A stretch of 17,630 nucleotides of DNA, taken from NCBI GenBank assembly GCA_046726375.1, contig JBKPAJ010000246.1, positions 1-17,630 on the forward strand, read 5' to 3'. Positions within the stretch are counted from its first letter, which is position 1; every line of letters begins with the position of its first letter. The translations under genes were made by a program, and so were the position numbers. This document shows positions 7,537 to 14,420 of this stretch, one piece after another. Source of the DNA: DASPWV01 sp046726375. GTDB lineage: Bacteria; Acidobacteriota; Vicinamibacteria; Vicinamibacterales; UBA2999. A model generated the notes under the pieces. It was not told the origin of the DNA and made no database searches. It was given only the letters and a program-made list of their open reading frames with translations.

Positions 7537-8714
7537 ATCATCTCTATCGCCAGCGCGACGCCGTTCCCGCCACCCAGGCACAGCGTCGCCACTCCACGTT
7601 TGCCTCCCCGATCCTTCAGCGCATAGAGAAGCGTCGTCAGTACGCGTGCACCTGACGCGCCGATCGGATGACCGAGCGCTACGGCGCCACCGTTCACGTT
7701 CACTCGCGCCGGATCGACGCCAAGTTCTCTGATCACGGCGACTGCCTGAACGGCAAACGCTTCGTTCAACTCGATGATGTCGAGATCCTCGATCGTCCAG
7801 CCGGCCTTTTTCAGCGCCTTGCGTGTCGCTTCCACCGGGGTCATCAGCAGCATCCGCGGCGCGAGACCGCTCGTCGCTTGCGACACGATGCGCGCCATCG
7901 GTTTCACCCCAAGCTGTTGCGCACGATCGGCAGACATGACGACCAGCGCCGCGGCGCCGTCGTTCACGGGCGGCGCATTGCCGGCTGTCACAGTGCCGTC
8001 CTTCTTGAACGCGGGCTTCAACGCCCGCAGCGCGTCGGCGGTCGTGTCCGGGCGCACCGATTCATCGCGATCGAAGATCAGCGGCTCGCCTTTCTTCTGC
8101 GGGATGGAGACCGGCAGCATCTCTTCTTTGAAGTTGCCGGCAAAATGCGCAGCGGCGGCTCGACGATGACTCTCGACTGCAAAGGCGTCCTGCTCGTCGC
8201 GCAACACCTTGTAGGTTGACGCGACGCACTCGCCGGCGTTACCCATATGCCAGCCCTCAAACGGGCACCACAAGCCGTCCTGGATCATCGAGTCGATGAC
8301 GGTGCCGTTCCCCATGCGCAGGCCTTCGCGCACGCGCGGCAGGAGATACGGACAATTACTCATCGACTCCATGCCGCCAGCCACGGCAATCTCGATGTCG
8401 CCGGTTTGGATGCCCTGGTGCGCGAGCATGACGGCCTTGAGACCCGACCCGCACACTTTGTTGATCGTGAGCGCGGCCACGTGGTCGGCGAGACCGCCTT
8501 TGAGCGCCGCTTGTCGGGCCGGCGCCTGACCAACGCCCGCCGACACGACGTTGCCCATGATGCATTCGTCAACGGAGGCGGGATCGATGCCCGCGCGTTT
8601 CACGGCTTCGCGCACGACCATCGCGCCAAGCTCCGGGGCGGGAACATCCTTCAATGTGCCAAGAAATTTGCCGGTCGGCAGGCGAACGGCACTCACGATG
8701 ACAGCTTCGCGCAT
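7533..8714 (-). CDS. Acetyl-CoA C-acetyltransferase (thiolase)
   Basis: This 393-residue type II thiolase makes acetoacetyl-CoA from two acetyl-CoA, or runs the reverse thiolytic step of beta-oxidation, in the cytoplasm. Catalytic residues are visible: nucleophile Cys88 in NKVCGSGLKAV, Asn317 in NEAFA, His349 in GGAVALGHPIGASGAR, and Cys379 in CLGGGNG. The length is standard for AtoB/PhaA enzymes. A usually conserved loop that reads NASGINDGAA in many relatives is NAPPVNDGAA here, a modest variation next to the active site. An AGGAG Shine-Dalgarno stands 9 bases before the ATG. The acyl-CoA synthetase lies on the far side of the divergent promoter region and is consistent with acyl-CoA metabolism, although the two genes are not in one operon. 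Confidence 0.95.
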   Translation of the reverse strand: MREAVIVSAVRLPTGKFLGTLKDVPAPELGAMVVREAVKRAGIDPASVDECIMGNVVSAGVGQAPARQAALKGGLADHVAALTINKVCGSGLKAVMLAHQGIQTGDIEIAVAGGMESMSNCPYLLPRVREGLRMGNGTVIDSMIQDGLWCPFEGWHMGNAGECVASTYKVLRDEQDAFAVESHRRAAAAHFAGNFKEEMLPVSIPQKKGEPLIFDRDESVRPDTTADALRALKPAFKKDGTVTAGNAPPVNDGAAALVVMSADRAQQLGVKPMARIVSQATSGLAPRMLLMTPVEATRKALKKAGWTIEDLDIIELNEAFAVQAVAVIRELGVDPARVNVNGGAVALGHPIGASGARVLTTLLYALKDRGGKRGVATLCLGGGNGVALAIEMM

Positions 8715-8737
8715 GAACGAAAACTCCTGTTTCTGAT

Positions 8738-8745
8738 TGTATAGT
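8738..8745. promoter_or_regulatory. Overlapping divergent -10 elements, thiolase / secreted protein
   Basis: In the 39-bp gap between divergent starts, the plus strand shows TATAGT (8740-8745), ending 8 bases before the ATG at 8754. This predicts a leaderless transcript. The minus strand shows TATACA (8743-8738) upstream of the thiolase, leaving a short leader that holds its AGGAG site. No convincing -35 box was found on either strand. Confidence 0.45.
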
Positions 8746-8753
8746 GTGCGCCT

Positions 8754-9591
8754 ATGACTTCGGCCGGAGTCTGCGGCCGCGCCTTTCTCCTGGCGATCAG
8801 CGTCTCGTCGCTGGCCGCGCGCCAGTCAGCAGCGTTGGACGACGTATTGCAGCGCGCCGCGGGCTACGTCGCGGATTTTCAGAAACACCTTTCAGGGATC
8901 GTCGCCGCAGAAAACTACGACCAGGATGTCGTTTCCCAGCGCAATAACGCGCTCGTGCGGCGGCGGCAGTTACGCTCCGACTTTCTGCTCGTTCGGCCCG
9001 TGGGTTCGGAGGTCTACGTCGAATTCCGCGACGTGTTCGAGGTTGATGGCCGCGCCGTGCACGATCGCGAAGAGCGGCTCTCGAGCCTCTTCCTGAATCC
9101 GCCGCTGGGCGCGGCGAACCAGCTGGAGCGAGTGGCGCGCGAAAGCGCGCTACAACATCGGGCGCATCGAACGTACGATCAACACGCCCGTTCTGGCGCT
9201 GCTGTTTTTGGGAGCCGGTTGGCAGCCGCGGTTTTCCTTCACCGCCGACGAGAAGGAGCCCGCCGAATGGCTGATCCGCTACCGGGAAAAGGCTCGCCCT
9301 ACAGTCATCCGCCGGCCGGACGGCCGAGACCTGCCCGCGAGTGGACGATTCTGGATCGATCCGGCCACGGGCGCAGTTCGCAAGAGCGAGCTGTCTGCGC
9401 ATGCTGGCGACTTCAGAACCACGCTCACCGTCACCTATGTCCTGCAGCAGCAACTCGGATTCCTCGTGCCGGCAGAGATGGGCGAACGGCATCTGACGAA
9501 CAGTGAACTGATCGACGGCCACGCGCGCTACGGACGCTTTCGGCAATTTCAGGTCAACGTCGATCACAGGATCAAAGCGATCAAGGAATGA
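8754..9591 (+). pseudogene. Frameshifted gene for a secreted protein of unknown function
   Basis: Two overlapping frames make one protein of about 279 residues. Frame one (8754 to about 9149) starts with a signal peptide and includes VAAENYDQDV, RSDFLLVRP and EFRDVFEVDGRAVHDREERL, and continues to RESA. The second frame continues from RYNIGRIERTINTPVLALLF (from 9148) through FWIDPATGAVRKSEL to the TGA at 9589-9591. The junction fits a 2-base loss from a GC run: GCGCGC-GAAA-GCGCGC (9135-9150), itself a perfect hairpin with a GAAA loop. I recall similar proteins from acidobacterial genomes, but no function is known to me. The stop overlaps the next start as ATGA, so the gene was probably translationally coupled to the synthetase and intact until recently. 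A sequencing or assembly error at the hairpin is equally possible. Confidence 0.75.
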
Positions 9592-11189
9592 AGCCGCCGT
9601 ATCGGGACGTTACCGTAGGGCAGCTGCTGACGCAGCTGGCCCAGGCGCAACCGCAGCGCGAGGCGCTGGTTTACACGCACTGCGCCGTCAGGATGACGTT
9701 TGCGGCGCTGGAGGAAGAAGCGCGCACGATCGCCCGTGGCCTGATGGCGCTTGGCGTGCAGCGCGGCGAACGCGTGGCGCTCTGGGCCACGAACGTTCCC
9801 GAGTGGGTGGTGCTGCAGTTTGCGCTCGCGAAAATTGGCGCCGTCCTCGTCACCGTGAACACGTCGCTGCGCGCGCACGAGCTCGAATATCTGCTGCGGC
9901 AGAGTGAGGCTGCCACGCTCATCACGATGCCCGGGTTCAGGGCGCTCGATTACCTGGCCATCCTCAACGAGATCGAGCGTCCCACGACGCTGACGCGTGT
10001 CATCCTAGTCGACGAATCCGCAACCGCGAGGACGCCGGATCTCATCCCGTACTCGAGTCTGCGCGGCTTCGCTCGAACCGTCAGCGATCGCAGGCTCGAC
10101 GAACGCGAACGGCAGGTCGCGCTCGACGATCTCATCAACATGCAGTACACGTCGGGCACCACTGGATTCCCGAAAGGCGTCATGTTGTCCAGCCGGAACA
10201 TCGTGAACAACGGTTACTGGCTCGGCGCCGGCCTGGGCTATACGCCGGCCGATCGTCTGTGCCTCTCCGTGCCGCTGTTTCACTGCTTCGGATGTGTGAT
10301 AGGTGTGCTTGGGGCGTACACGCACGGCGCCGCGCTCTGCGTTGTCGAAAGCTTTGATCCGCGCAAGGTCCTCGAAACCGTGGAGCGCGAGCGCTGCACC
10401 GCGCTGTACGGCGTCCCCACGATGTTTCTCGCCGAGCTCGAGGATCCGGAGTTTGCGCGGTTTGATTTGTCGTCGCTTCGCACGGGCATCATGGCGGGAT
10501 CGTTGTGTCCGGAAGCGTTGATGAAGCGGGTGATGCGCGCAATGCACCTTCGCGAGATGACGATCGCTTACGGGTTGACCGAAGCCTCGCCCGGCATCAC
10601 GCACACGCTGCGCGACGACACGCTCGAGCGCCGGACGCAAACCGTCGGCAAGGTCCTGCCCGAAATGGACGTTCGGATCGTGGATCCCGTGTCGCGCGCA
10701 ATGGTTCCGACGGGCACGCCTGGCGAACTCTGCGTACGCGGCTACAACGTGATGCTTGGCTATTACAACAATCCCGAAGCAACCGCCGCGGCGATCGACG
10801 CGGACGGCTGGCTGCGAACAGGCGATCAGGCGACGATCGACGAAGATGGCTACGTGCGGATCACCGGCCGCATCAAAGACTTGATCATCCGCGGCGGCGA
10901 GAACATCAGTCCAAAAGAAGTGGAGGATCTCGTCCGCGAGCATCCATCGGTCGCGGACGTGTCGGTGTACGGCATTGCGAGCGAGTTTTTCGGCGAAGAG
11001 GTTGCCGCCAGCGTCCGGCTCAAGCCCGGCGCCGACGCGAAGGTGGACGACATCATCACATTCTGCGAGCCGCGCATCGCCAAGTTCAAGGTGCCGCGCC
11101 ACGTCCGGTTCGTTTCTGAATTCCCACTCACGGCGTCTGGAAAGATCCAGAAGTTCAAGCTGCGGCAACAGCACGAAAAGGACAGGTAG
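9588..11189 (+). CDS. AMP-binding fatty-acyl-CoA synthetase
   Basis: This 533-residue ANL-superfamily ligase activates a carboxylic acid, probably a medium- or long-chain fatty acid, to acyl-AMP and then acyl-CoA. Motifs are the ATP-binding loop YTSGTTGFPKG (187-197), a YGLTEASPG adenine-binding segment, GELCVRGYNVMLGYYN, the hinge TGDQATIDEDGYVRITGRIKD, and the catalytic Lys519 in TASGKIQKFKLR. The length is typical. The ATG overlaps the stop of the preceding secreted-protein gene (ATGA, 9588-9591), so the gene depends on upstream transcription and probably on coupled translation. That makes the upstream frameshift relevant to its expression. Substrate chain length cannot be read from sequence. 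Confidence 0.94.
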   Translation: MKPPYRDVTVGQLLTQLAQAQPQREALVYTHCAVRMTFAALEEEARTIARGLMALGVQRGERVALWATNVPEWVVLQFALAKIGAVLVTVNTSLRAHELEYLLRQSEAATLITMPGFRALDYLAILNEIERPTTLTRVILVDESATARTPDLIPYSSLRGFARTVSDRRLDERERQVALDDLINMQYTSGTTGFPKGVMLSSRNIVNNGYWLGAGLGYTPADRLCLSVPLFHCFGCVIGVLGAYTHGAALCVVESFDPRKVLETVERERCTALYGVPTMFLAELEDPEFARFDLSSLRTGIMAGSLCPEALMKRVMRAMHLREMTIAYGLTEASPGITHTLRDDTLERRTQTVGKVLPEMDVRIVDPVSRAMVPTGTPGELCVRGYNVMLGYYNNPEATAAAIDADGWLRTGDQATIDEDGYVRITGRIKDLIIRGGENISPKEVEDLVREHPSVADVSVYGIASEFFGEEVAASVRLKPGADAKVDDIITFCEPRIAKFKVPRHVRFVSEFPLTASGKIQKFKLRQQHEKDR

Positions 11190-11193
11190 GGAG

Positions 11194-11235
11194 TTACAAG
11201 TTCAAAGTTCAAAGTTCAAAGTTCAAAGTTGAAAG
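11194..11235 (+). repeat. 7-bp tandem repeat (TTCAAAG)
   Basis: Four perfect copies of TTCAAAG (11201-11228) are flanked by degenerate copies TTACAAG (11194-11200) and TTGAAAG (11229-11235), six units in all. The A/T-richness contrasts with the GC-rich surroundings. It lies just after the acyl-CoA synthetase stop. The rest of the gap to 11386 shows no gene, clear terminator or promoter. Confidence 0.9.
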
Positions 11236-11386
11236 TGAGGTGGGGAGCTCTGAATTTGAACTATGCTTCGACGCCCGTATTGACGAACAACGAATCGCGC
11301 AATTTCCTGCAAACCCCGCCACCTGCGGCCCGCTGACTCTCTACCCAATCTGCACCCCGCCTGCCCTGACCTTCGACACGGCGAAC

Positions 11387-11806
11387 CTATCCCGTCATTG
11401 CGACCCGATCGCGACCAAAGGGATCGCCCGTGATCGACTCGGTGTGCAACGCGCACACCCAGCGGCCATCGCGACTGACCCACGTCGACGCGTCGACGGC
11501 GTCGAGCGTCACCGGCTTGCCTTCAACGGTCAGCTCCTCATGCACCTTGTATGCAATGACGGCCACTTCGTGGCCCAGCAGGCGCACTTGAACATCGCTG
11601 ATTTTGAAATCGTGCAGAGTGTACAAGCCGCCCTTCATCATGCCGGCAAGCGACTGCTTATCGACGCGGGACACGCCCTGCGCACCCGCAAGAATGCACG
11701 GGTCATCGGTCAGGCGCAGCGCAACGTCGACGTTTTTGTCTTTGATCGCCTGCCAGTACTGCTTCTCGAGTTCGAGTAACTCCTGCTCAACAGCCTTGCG
11801 GGACAT
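11387..11806 (-). CDS. NTF2-like / DUF4440 (SnoaL-type) protein
   Basis: This 139-residue cytosolic protein has the alpha+beta cone-fold pattern of NTF2-like DUF4440 proteins. An N-terminal helix (VEQELLELEKQYWQAIKDKN) is followed by LRLTDDPCILAG, FKISDVQVRLLGHEVAVIAYKV and the terminal strand WVSRDGRWVCALHTESI. Such proteins bind small ligands or act as isomerases, hydrolases or stress proteins, and no specific role can be assigned. AGGAG lies 7 bases before the ATG. The last residues (RDRVAMTG) are encoded by DNA resembling the widespread GCAATGACGGG-type bacterial dispersed repeat, so the native C-terminus may have been altered. It is divergent from the DUF2089 operon. Confidence 0.8.
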   Translation of the reverse strand: MSRKAVEQELLELEKQYWQAIKDKNVDVALRLTDDPCILAGAQGVSRVDKQSLAGMMKGGLYTLHDFKISDVQVRLLGHEVAVIAYKVHEELTVEGKPVTLDAVDASTWVSRDGRWVCALHTESITGDPFGRDRVAMTG

Positions 11807-11838
11807 CGTTGGCCTCCTGGAGCGGGGGAGATGCGATT

Positions 11839-11867
11839 CTTATATTGCGTTACGTCGCCTCAGGTAA
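11839..11867 (-). promoter_or_regulatory. Probable promoter of the NTF2-like gene
   Basis: On the minus strand TATAAG (11844-11839), 5 of 6 to consensus, is preceded by TTACCT (11867-11862) with 17 bases between. The -35 box is poor (3 of 6). Transcription would start near 11832, giving a leader of about 26 bases that holds the AGGAG site. Confidence 0.45.
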
Positions 11868-11901
11868 TCGGTCAGAAATGGACTGATGGGGCGGGTCTTT
11901 C

Positions 11902-11942
11902 ATAAAACGCAAGTTGACTTTCGTTTTATTGAAGTCTATCCT
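11902..11942 (+). promoter_or_regulatory. Promoter with 28-bp palindromic operator over the -35 box
   Basis: TTGACT (11914-11919) and TATCCT (11937-11942) are spaced by 17 bases and drive the DUF2089 operon. Centred on the -35 box is an imperfect 28-bp palindrome (11902-11929). Its outer arms are ATAAAACG / CGTTTTAT and its inner arms AAGT / ACTT, separated by single mismatched bases and a TG centre, so 12 of 14 half-site pairs match. A dimeric regulator bound here would block the polymerase. The -10 box ends 5 bases before the GTG, so the transcript is probably leaderless. Confidence 0.7.
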
Positions 11943-11947
11943 GAGCC

Positions 11948-12256
11948 GTGGCGGCGAATGAGTTGCCCGCGTGGCTCGCGCATCTCGAGGACGAGGACTA
12001 CCAGTTCATCAAGCGGCTGGTGCTCGCATCCGGGTCGCTCAAAGAGCTGGCGGAGGCCTACCTCGTGTCGTACCCGACGATCCGCCTGCGCCTCGATCAG
12101 TTGATCGACCGAATCAAAAAACTCGATGCGTCGCCGCCGAGCGACGCCTTCGACGCGCGCGTGCGTGTACTGGTCGCGGATGGCGCGATTTCACCGCAGC
12201 TCGGAAAGGAGCTGCTTCGTGTTCACAACGGCGTGGTGAAGGGAGGCCGCAAATGA
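11948..12256 (+). CDS. DUF2089-family helix-turn-helix regulator
   Basis: This 102-residue protein matches the DUF2089 family, with WLAHLEDEDYQFIKRLVLASGSLKELA leading into a helix-turn-helix (about 30-51, YLVSYPTIRLRLDQLIDRI). The second half, about residues 66-95, is a helical extension. The zinc-ribbon found in some family members is absent because there are no Cys residues. It probably binds DNA and is a natural candidate for the palindrome in its own promoter, making it autoregulatory. The GTG at 11948 is chosen because it opens the family-like N-terminus and coincides with the predicted transcription start; the nearby ATG is out of frame. The gene overlaps the next one by ATGA, a tight two-gene operon. 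Confidence 0.85.
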   Translation: MAANELPAWLAHLEDEDYQFIKRLVLASGSLKELAEAYLVSYPTIRLRLDQLIDRIKKLDASPPSDAFDARVRVLVADGAISPQLGKELLRVHNGVVKGGRK

Positions 12257-12579
12257 CCGAACCATGGTTCTCGCAGGAAACCGCTCGCTGGTTCACGGCG
12301 CTCAGCCTGTTGTCGATGTTTGCGGTTCTCGAGGCATTTGCACAACGCGGACTGTATCGTGTGGCGGTATACGCGGTTGGTCTCGCCGGGTGCGGCCTGG
12401 GTGTGGCGTTGCTGATTGCTGGACTGATCGCATGGGGAGCGGGCCAGCCGTTTTTTGTACAACTGCCGTTGTTGGTCGGCGGCATCGTCGTCGCTCCGGT
12501 CTTCGGTGGCAGTATCATCCGCTTGCAGCGACTTTATACCACCGCTGAGCTGCGGAAGATGAGCGCGCAAGATATCTAG
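12253..12579 (+). CDS. Small three-helix membrane protein, partner of DUF2089
   Basis: This 108-residue protein has three hydrophobic segments (about 13-30, 37-62 and 67-89) and a short polar C-terminal tail (LYTTAELRKMSAQDI). The ATG overlaps the DUF2089 stop (ATGA), and GGGAGG lies 6 bases before it. The frame remains open far upstream, but those start candidates lie inside DUF2089 and are rejected. Function is unknown. Regulator-plus-membrane-protein coupling suggests a membrane sensor or anti-regulator, or a membrane target of the regulator. That is inference from gene order only. Confidence 0.75.
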   Translation: MTEPWFSQETARWFTALSLLSMFAVLEAFAQRGLYRVAVYAVGLAGCGLGVALLIAGLIAWGAGQPFFVQLPLLVGGIVVAPVFGGSIIRLQRLYTTAELRKMSAQDI

Positions 12580-12581
12580 GC

Positions 12582-12627
12582 TAGCCCCTCAATTCACTTG
12601 TGTTCGCAATCGTGCCATCGAGCCGAT
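12582..12627. repeat. Left copy of a 46/45-bp inverted repeat
   Basis: This 46-bp segment begins TAGCCCCTCAATTCACTTG and matches the reverse complement of 14357-14401 at every base except one extra G at 12606: 24 identical bases, the indel, then 21 identical bases. It starts 2 bp after the stop of the DUF2089-operon membrane protein. Together the two copies bracket a 1.8-kb segment with the DUF763 and cupin genes. Confidence 0.95.
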
Positions 12628-12654
12628 CTTCGTTATATGCCGGAATGACGAGCG

Positions 12655-12720
12655 AAAAGAGAGGTGGCGAAGTGGCGATTTCAGATGTCGCGATGTCAGA
12701 CGCCGGAATGTCGGAGTTGG
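12655..12720. repeat. Degenerate GTGGCGA / GATGTCGCGA repeat region
   Basis: Short imperfect repeats of GTGGCGA, GATGTC and GGAATG fill the gap before the DUF763 stop. The words match those in 5375-5471. Just upstream, a CCGGAATGACG word (12640-12650) resembles another common dispersed bacterial repeat. No promoter or hairpin is evident. Confidence 0.45.
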
Positions 12721-12730
12721 TGATCTTCAT

Positions 12731-13843
12731 CTATCGTTCAAACACCGCCAGACGCTTGAGCGCGCGCCGCTTCTCGGAGTGGTCGATGGCGGACCGATCG
12801 ACTGCGCGGTGGAGCACGCGAATCGTTTTGTCGTAGGTCTCGCGATCGACGGGGAAGGGGATCCCGTCCTTGCCGCCGTGCGCGAAGGCAAATCGCGCCG
12901 GATCGCGGGTGCTCGCTTCGGTGCCGTAAAGCAGCTCGGAGGCGAGCGCGAGGGCGCGCAGCGTGCGCGGTCCCACGCCTTCTGTTCCGAGCAATGCTTC
13001 GAAGTCCTTCGGGGGCTGTTCGTACGTCTTCAACAGGATCCTGGACAAACGGCGCGTATCGACATCCAACTCGGGAAACAGCGTGTGCCGCTTCGGTAGC
13101 ACGAGATCCGGCAATTTCCCGTCGGCCGCACCGCGGGCCAGCGCGGTGATGGTCGTATCGGGAGAAAGGCTCGCGAGCTCAGTCGACGCGCGGCGCACGT
13201 CCGCGCTCTCGTGCGCCACGAGATTGAGCGTGGTGCCTTGCCGGTCGCAGCAAACGGCTTCGTGCGGCTCATCGACGAAGCTCGTGATGTGTTCAGAGAG
13301 CCAGTGATAGCGACGCGCAGTCGATGTCTGAGCGTTCATGCCCTGCTGGATGACACACCACTCGGCGGTGGCGGTAAACAGAAACGTGTGGTGATAGAGC
13401 TGATAACCGTCCTGCACCGCCGCGTTGTCAACTTTCGCGGCGGTCCTGCTGGCGTGCACCAGGCCTGCTGGTTCGCGCCCGAGCCACTCGCACGCGTCGG
13501 TAATCTGCTGCGGGCTTTTCCGCGACGCGGCGCCCTTGCCGCCCGCGGCAAAGAGTCCCCACTCGCGGCTCGGGGTCTTGAGCGCTTCCTTGACCGCACC
13601 ACACACCGTGGTCGTGACCCCGCTCGAGTGCCAGTCGAAGCCGAGCACGCAACCGAAGGCCTGAAACCAGAACGGGTCCGAGAGACGTCGCAGCACTTCC
13701 TGCGGCCCAAATTCGACCACGAGATGTGTCAGGATTTCGCGCGAGAGCAACACCATCCGGCCAAAGAGCCAGGGTGGCGCCTTTCCTCCGTGCAACGGAA
13801 GCGAGGCATAGCCAGTTCGTCTGCCGTTTGGCACCAAAAACAT
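12731..13843 (-). CDS. DUF763 protein with helix-hairpin-helix motif
   Basis: This 370-residue protein matches the uncharacterised DUF763 family. It has the N-terminal hallmark RTGYASLPLHGGKAPPWLF and the C-terminal block FAFAHGGKDGIPFPVDRETY. Between them, GTEGVGPRTLRALALASELL (about 287-306) is a helix-hairpin-helix with GVGPRT, the DNA-backbone-binding motif of base-excision glycosylases, so a DNA-related role is likely but unproven. It also contains Cys65, Trp71 and His72 in FGCVLGFDWHSSG and a run of Ser/Thr-rich helices. No clear Shine-Dalgarno precedes the ATG at 13843. The gene is divergent from a small cupin with only 26 bp between starts, and the pair is enclosed by inverted repeats, which suggests acquisition as a unit. 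Confidence 0.85.
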   Translation of the reverse strand: MFLVPNGRRTGYASLPLHGGKAPPWLFGRMVLLSREILTHLVVEFGPQEVLRRLSDPFWFQAFGCVLGFDWHSSGVTTTVCGAVKEALKTPSREWGLFAAGGKGAASRKSPQQITDACEWLGREPAGLVHASRTAAKVDNAAVQDGYQLYHHTFLFTATAEWCVIQQGMNAQTSTARRYHWLSEHITSFVDEPHEAVCCDRQGTTLNLVAHESADVRRASTELASLSPDTTITALARGAADGKLPDLVLPKRHTLFPELDVDTRRLSRILLKTYEQPPKDFEALLGTEGVGPRTLRALALASELLYGTEASTRDPARFAFAHGGKDGIPFPVDRETYDKTIRVLHRAVDRSAIDHSEKRRALKRLAVFER

Positions 13844-13869
13844 GTTAAATGGTCGCCGTAGGGGGCGCC

Positions 13870-14274
13870 ATGGCTGTTGATCCGTTGTTCGGACCGATGA
13901 AGGGCGCGGAGCGGCGCGAGGTGGCGGGCGTTCAGATGGACGTCGCCGCCGCCGGCACGGGTCGCATCAAGCGCGTCGTCTATCCTGCCGGCTTTCGCTG
14001 GTCCACGCACATGAAGCCGATCATCGGCACCGATCGCTGCATGCACGCGCACGTCGGCTTCCTCGCGCGCGGGCAAGTTCACGTTGAATACCCCGATGGC
14101 TGCACGGAGGAGTTCAGCGCGCCGGAAGTTGTGTGTATCGAGCCGGGTCATGATGCCTGGGTCGTCGGCGACGAGCCCGCGGTGTTGATCGAAGTGGACT
14201 TTGAAGCCGACACACCGCAGTTGTTTGGTCTGACGGGCCACAAGCATAAGAGCGGCGTGCACAAAACGTCGTAG
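13870..14274 (+). CDS. Small cytosolic cupin-domain protein
   Basis: This 134-residue single-domain cupin has motif 1 around the ligand candidates His47, His59 and His61 (STHMK, CMHAHVGFLARGQVHV) and motif 2 in EPGHDAWVVGDEPAVLIEVDF (His94). It is probably a metal-binding protein; whether it is an enzyme or a sensor is unknown. There is no signal peptide, so it differs from the secreted cupin at 4784. The ATG at 13870 is preferred over the one at 13849: GGGGG precedes it by 4 bases, and the upstream start would leave only 5 bp to the divergent DUF763 start. Confidence 0.8.
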   Translation: MAVDPLFGPMKGAERREVAGVQMDVAAAGTGRIKRVVYPAGFRWSTHMKPIIGTDRCMHAHVGFLARGQVHVEYPDGCTEEFSAPEVVCIEPGHDAWVVGDEPAVLIEVDFEADTPQLFGLTGHKHKSGVHKTS

Positions 14275-14318
14275 ACCTAACCCAAAGTTCAGTTGCATTC
14301 GGAACGCCAACGGCGCGA

Positions 14319-14353
14319 AACGCTCGAACAATGCCGGTTTCGGCCCGAGCGTT
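14319..14353. terminator. Branched hairpin after the cupin gene
   Basis: AACGCTCG (14319-14326) and CGAGCGTT (14346-14353) form a perfect 8-bp outer stem. Inside it GCCG-GTTT-CGGC (14333-14344) makes a second stem-loop. No T-run follows. It lies between the cupin stop and the right inverted repeat, and before the convergent DUF721 gene, so it may terminate transcription from one or both sides. Confidence 0.5.
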
Positions 14354-14356
14354 GGA

Positions 14357-14401
14357 ATCGGCTCGATGGCACGATTGGAACACAAGTGAATTGAGGGGCT
14401 A
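14357..14401. repeat. Right copy of the 46/45-bp inverted repeat
   Basis: This 45-bp segment ends in AATTGAGGGGCTA and is the reverse complement of 12582-12627 apart from a single missing base. Its outer end overlaps by 7 bp the start of the GGGGCTAAAGGGCC repeat (14395-14420). The flanks outside the two copies show no target-site duplication. Confidence 0.95.
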
Positions 14402-14420
14402 AAGGGCCGCGCTACGTACG
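14395..14420. repeat. GGGGCTAAAGGGCCGCGCTACG-type dispersed repeat
   Basis: This 26-bp segment matches 2083-2108 at 22 of 26 positions, both ending GCGCTACGNACG. In each case the CTA inside GCGCTACG is the stop codon of the neighbouring minus-strand gene (the kinase and the DUF721 gene). Similar GC-rich elements are, from memory, common in acidobacterial intergenic regions. Confidence 0.65.

Noticed and set aside
9135..9151. Programmed ribosomal frameshift
   Set aside because: There is no heptameric slippery sequence before the junction. The hairpin lies at the junction rather than 5-9 bases after it, and a 2-base loss in a GC run explains the data more simply.
11194..11235. CRISPR-like array
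   Set aside because: The units are 7 bp, contiguous and without spacers; this is a simple tandem repeat.
11240..11779. Plus-strand frame opposite the NTF2-like gene
   Set aside because: The minus-strand product has a ribosome-binding site, a promoter candidate and a recognisable fold pattern. The plus-strand frame has none of these.
12582..14401. Insertion sequence or classic transposon
   Set aside because: No transposase or recombinase is encoded between the inverted repeats, and no flanking target-site duplication is seen. It is kept as a repeat-bracketed unit of unknown nature.
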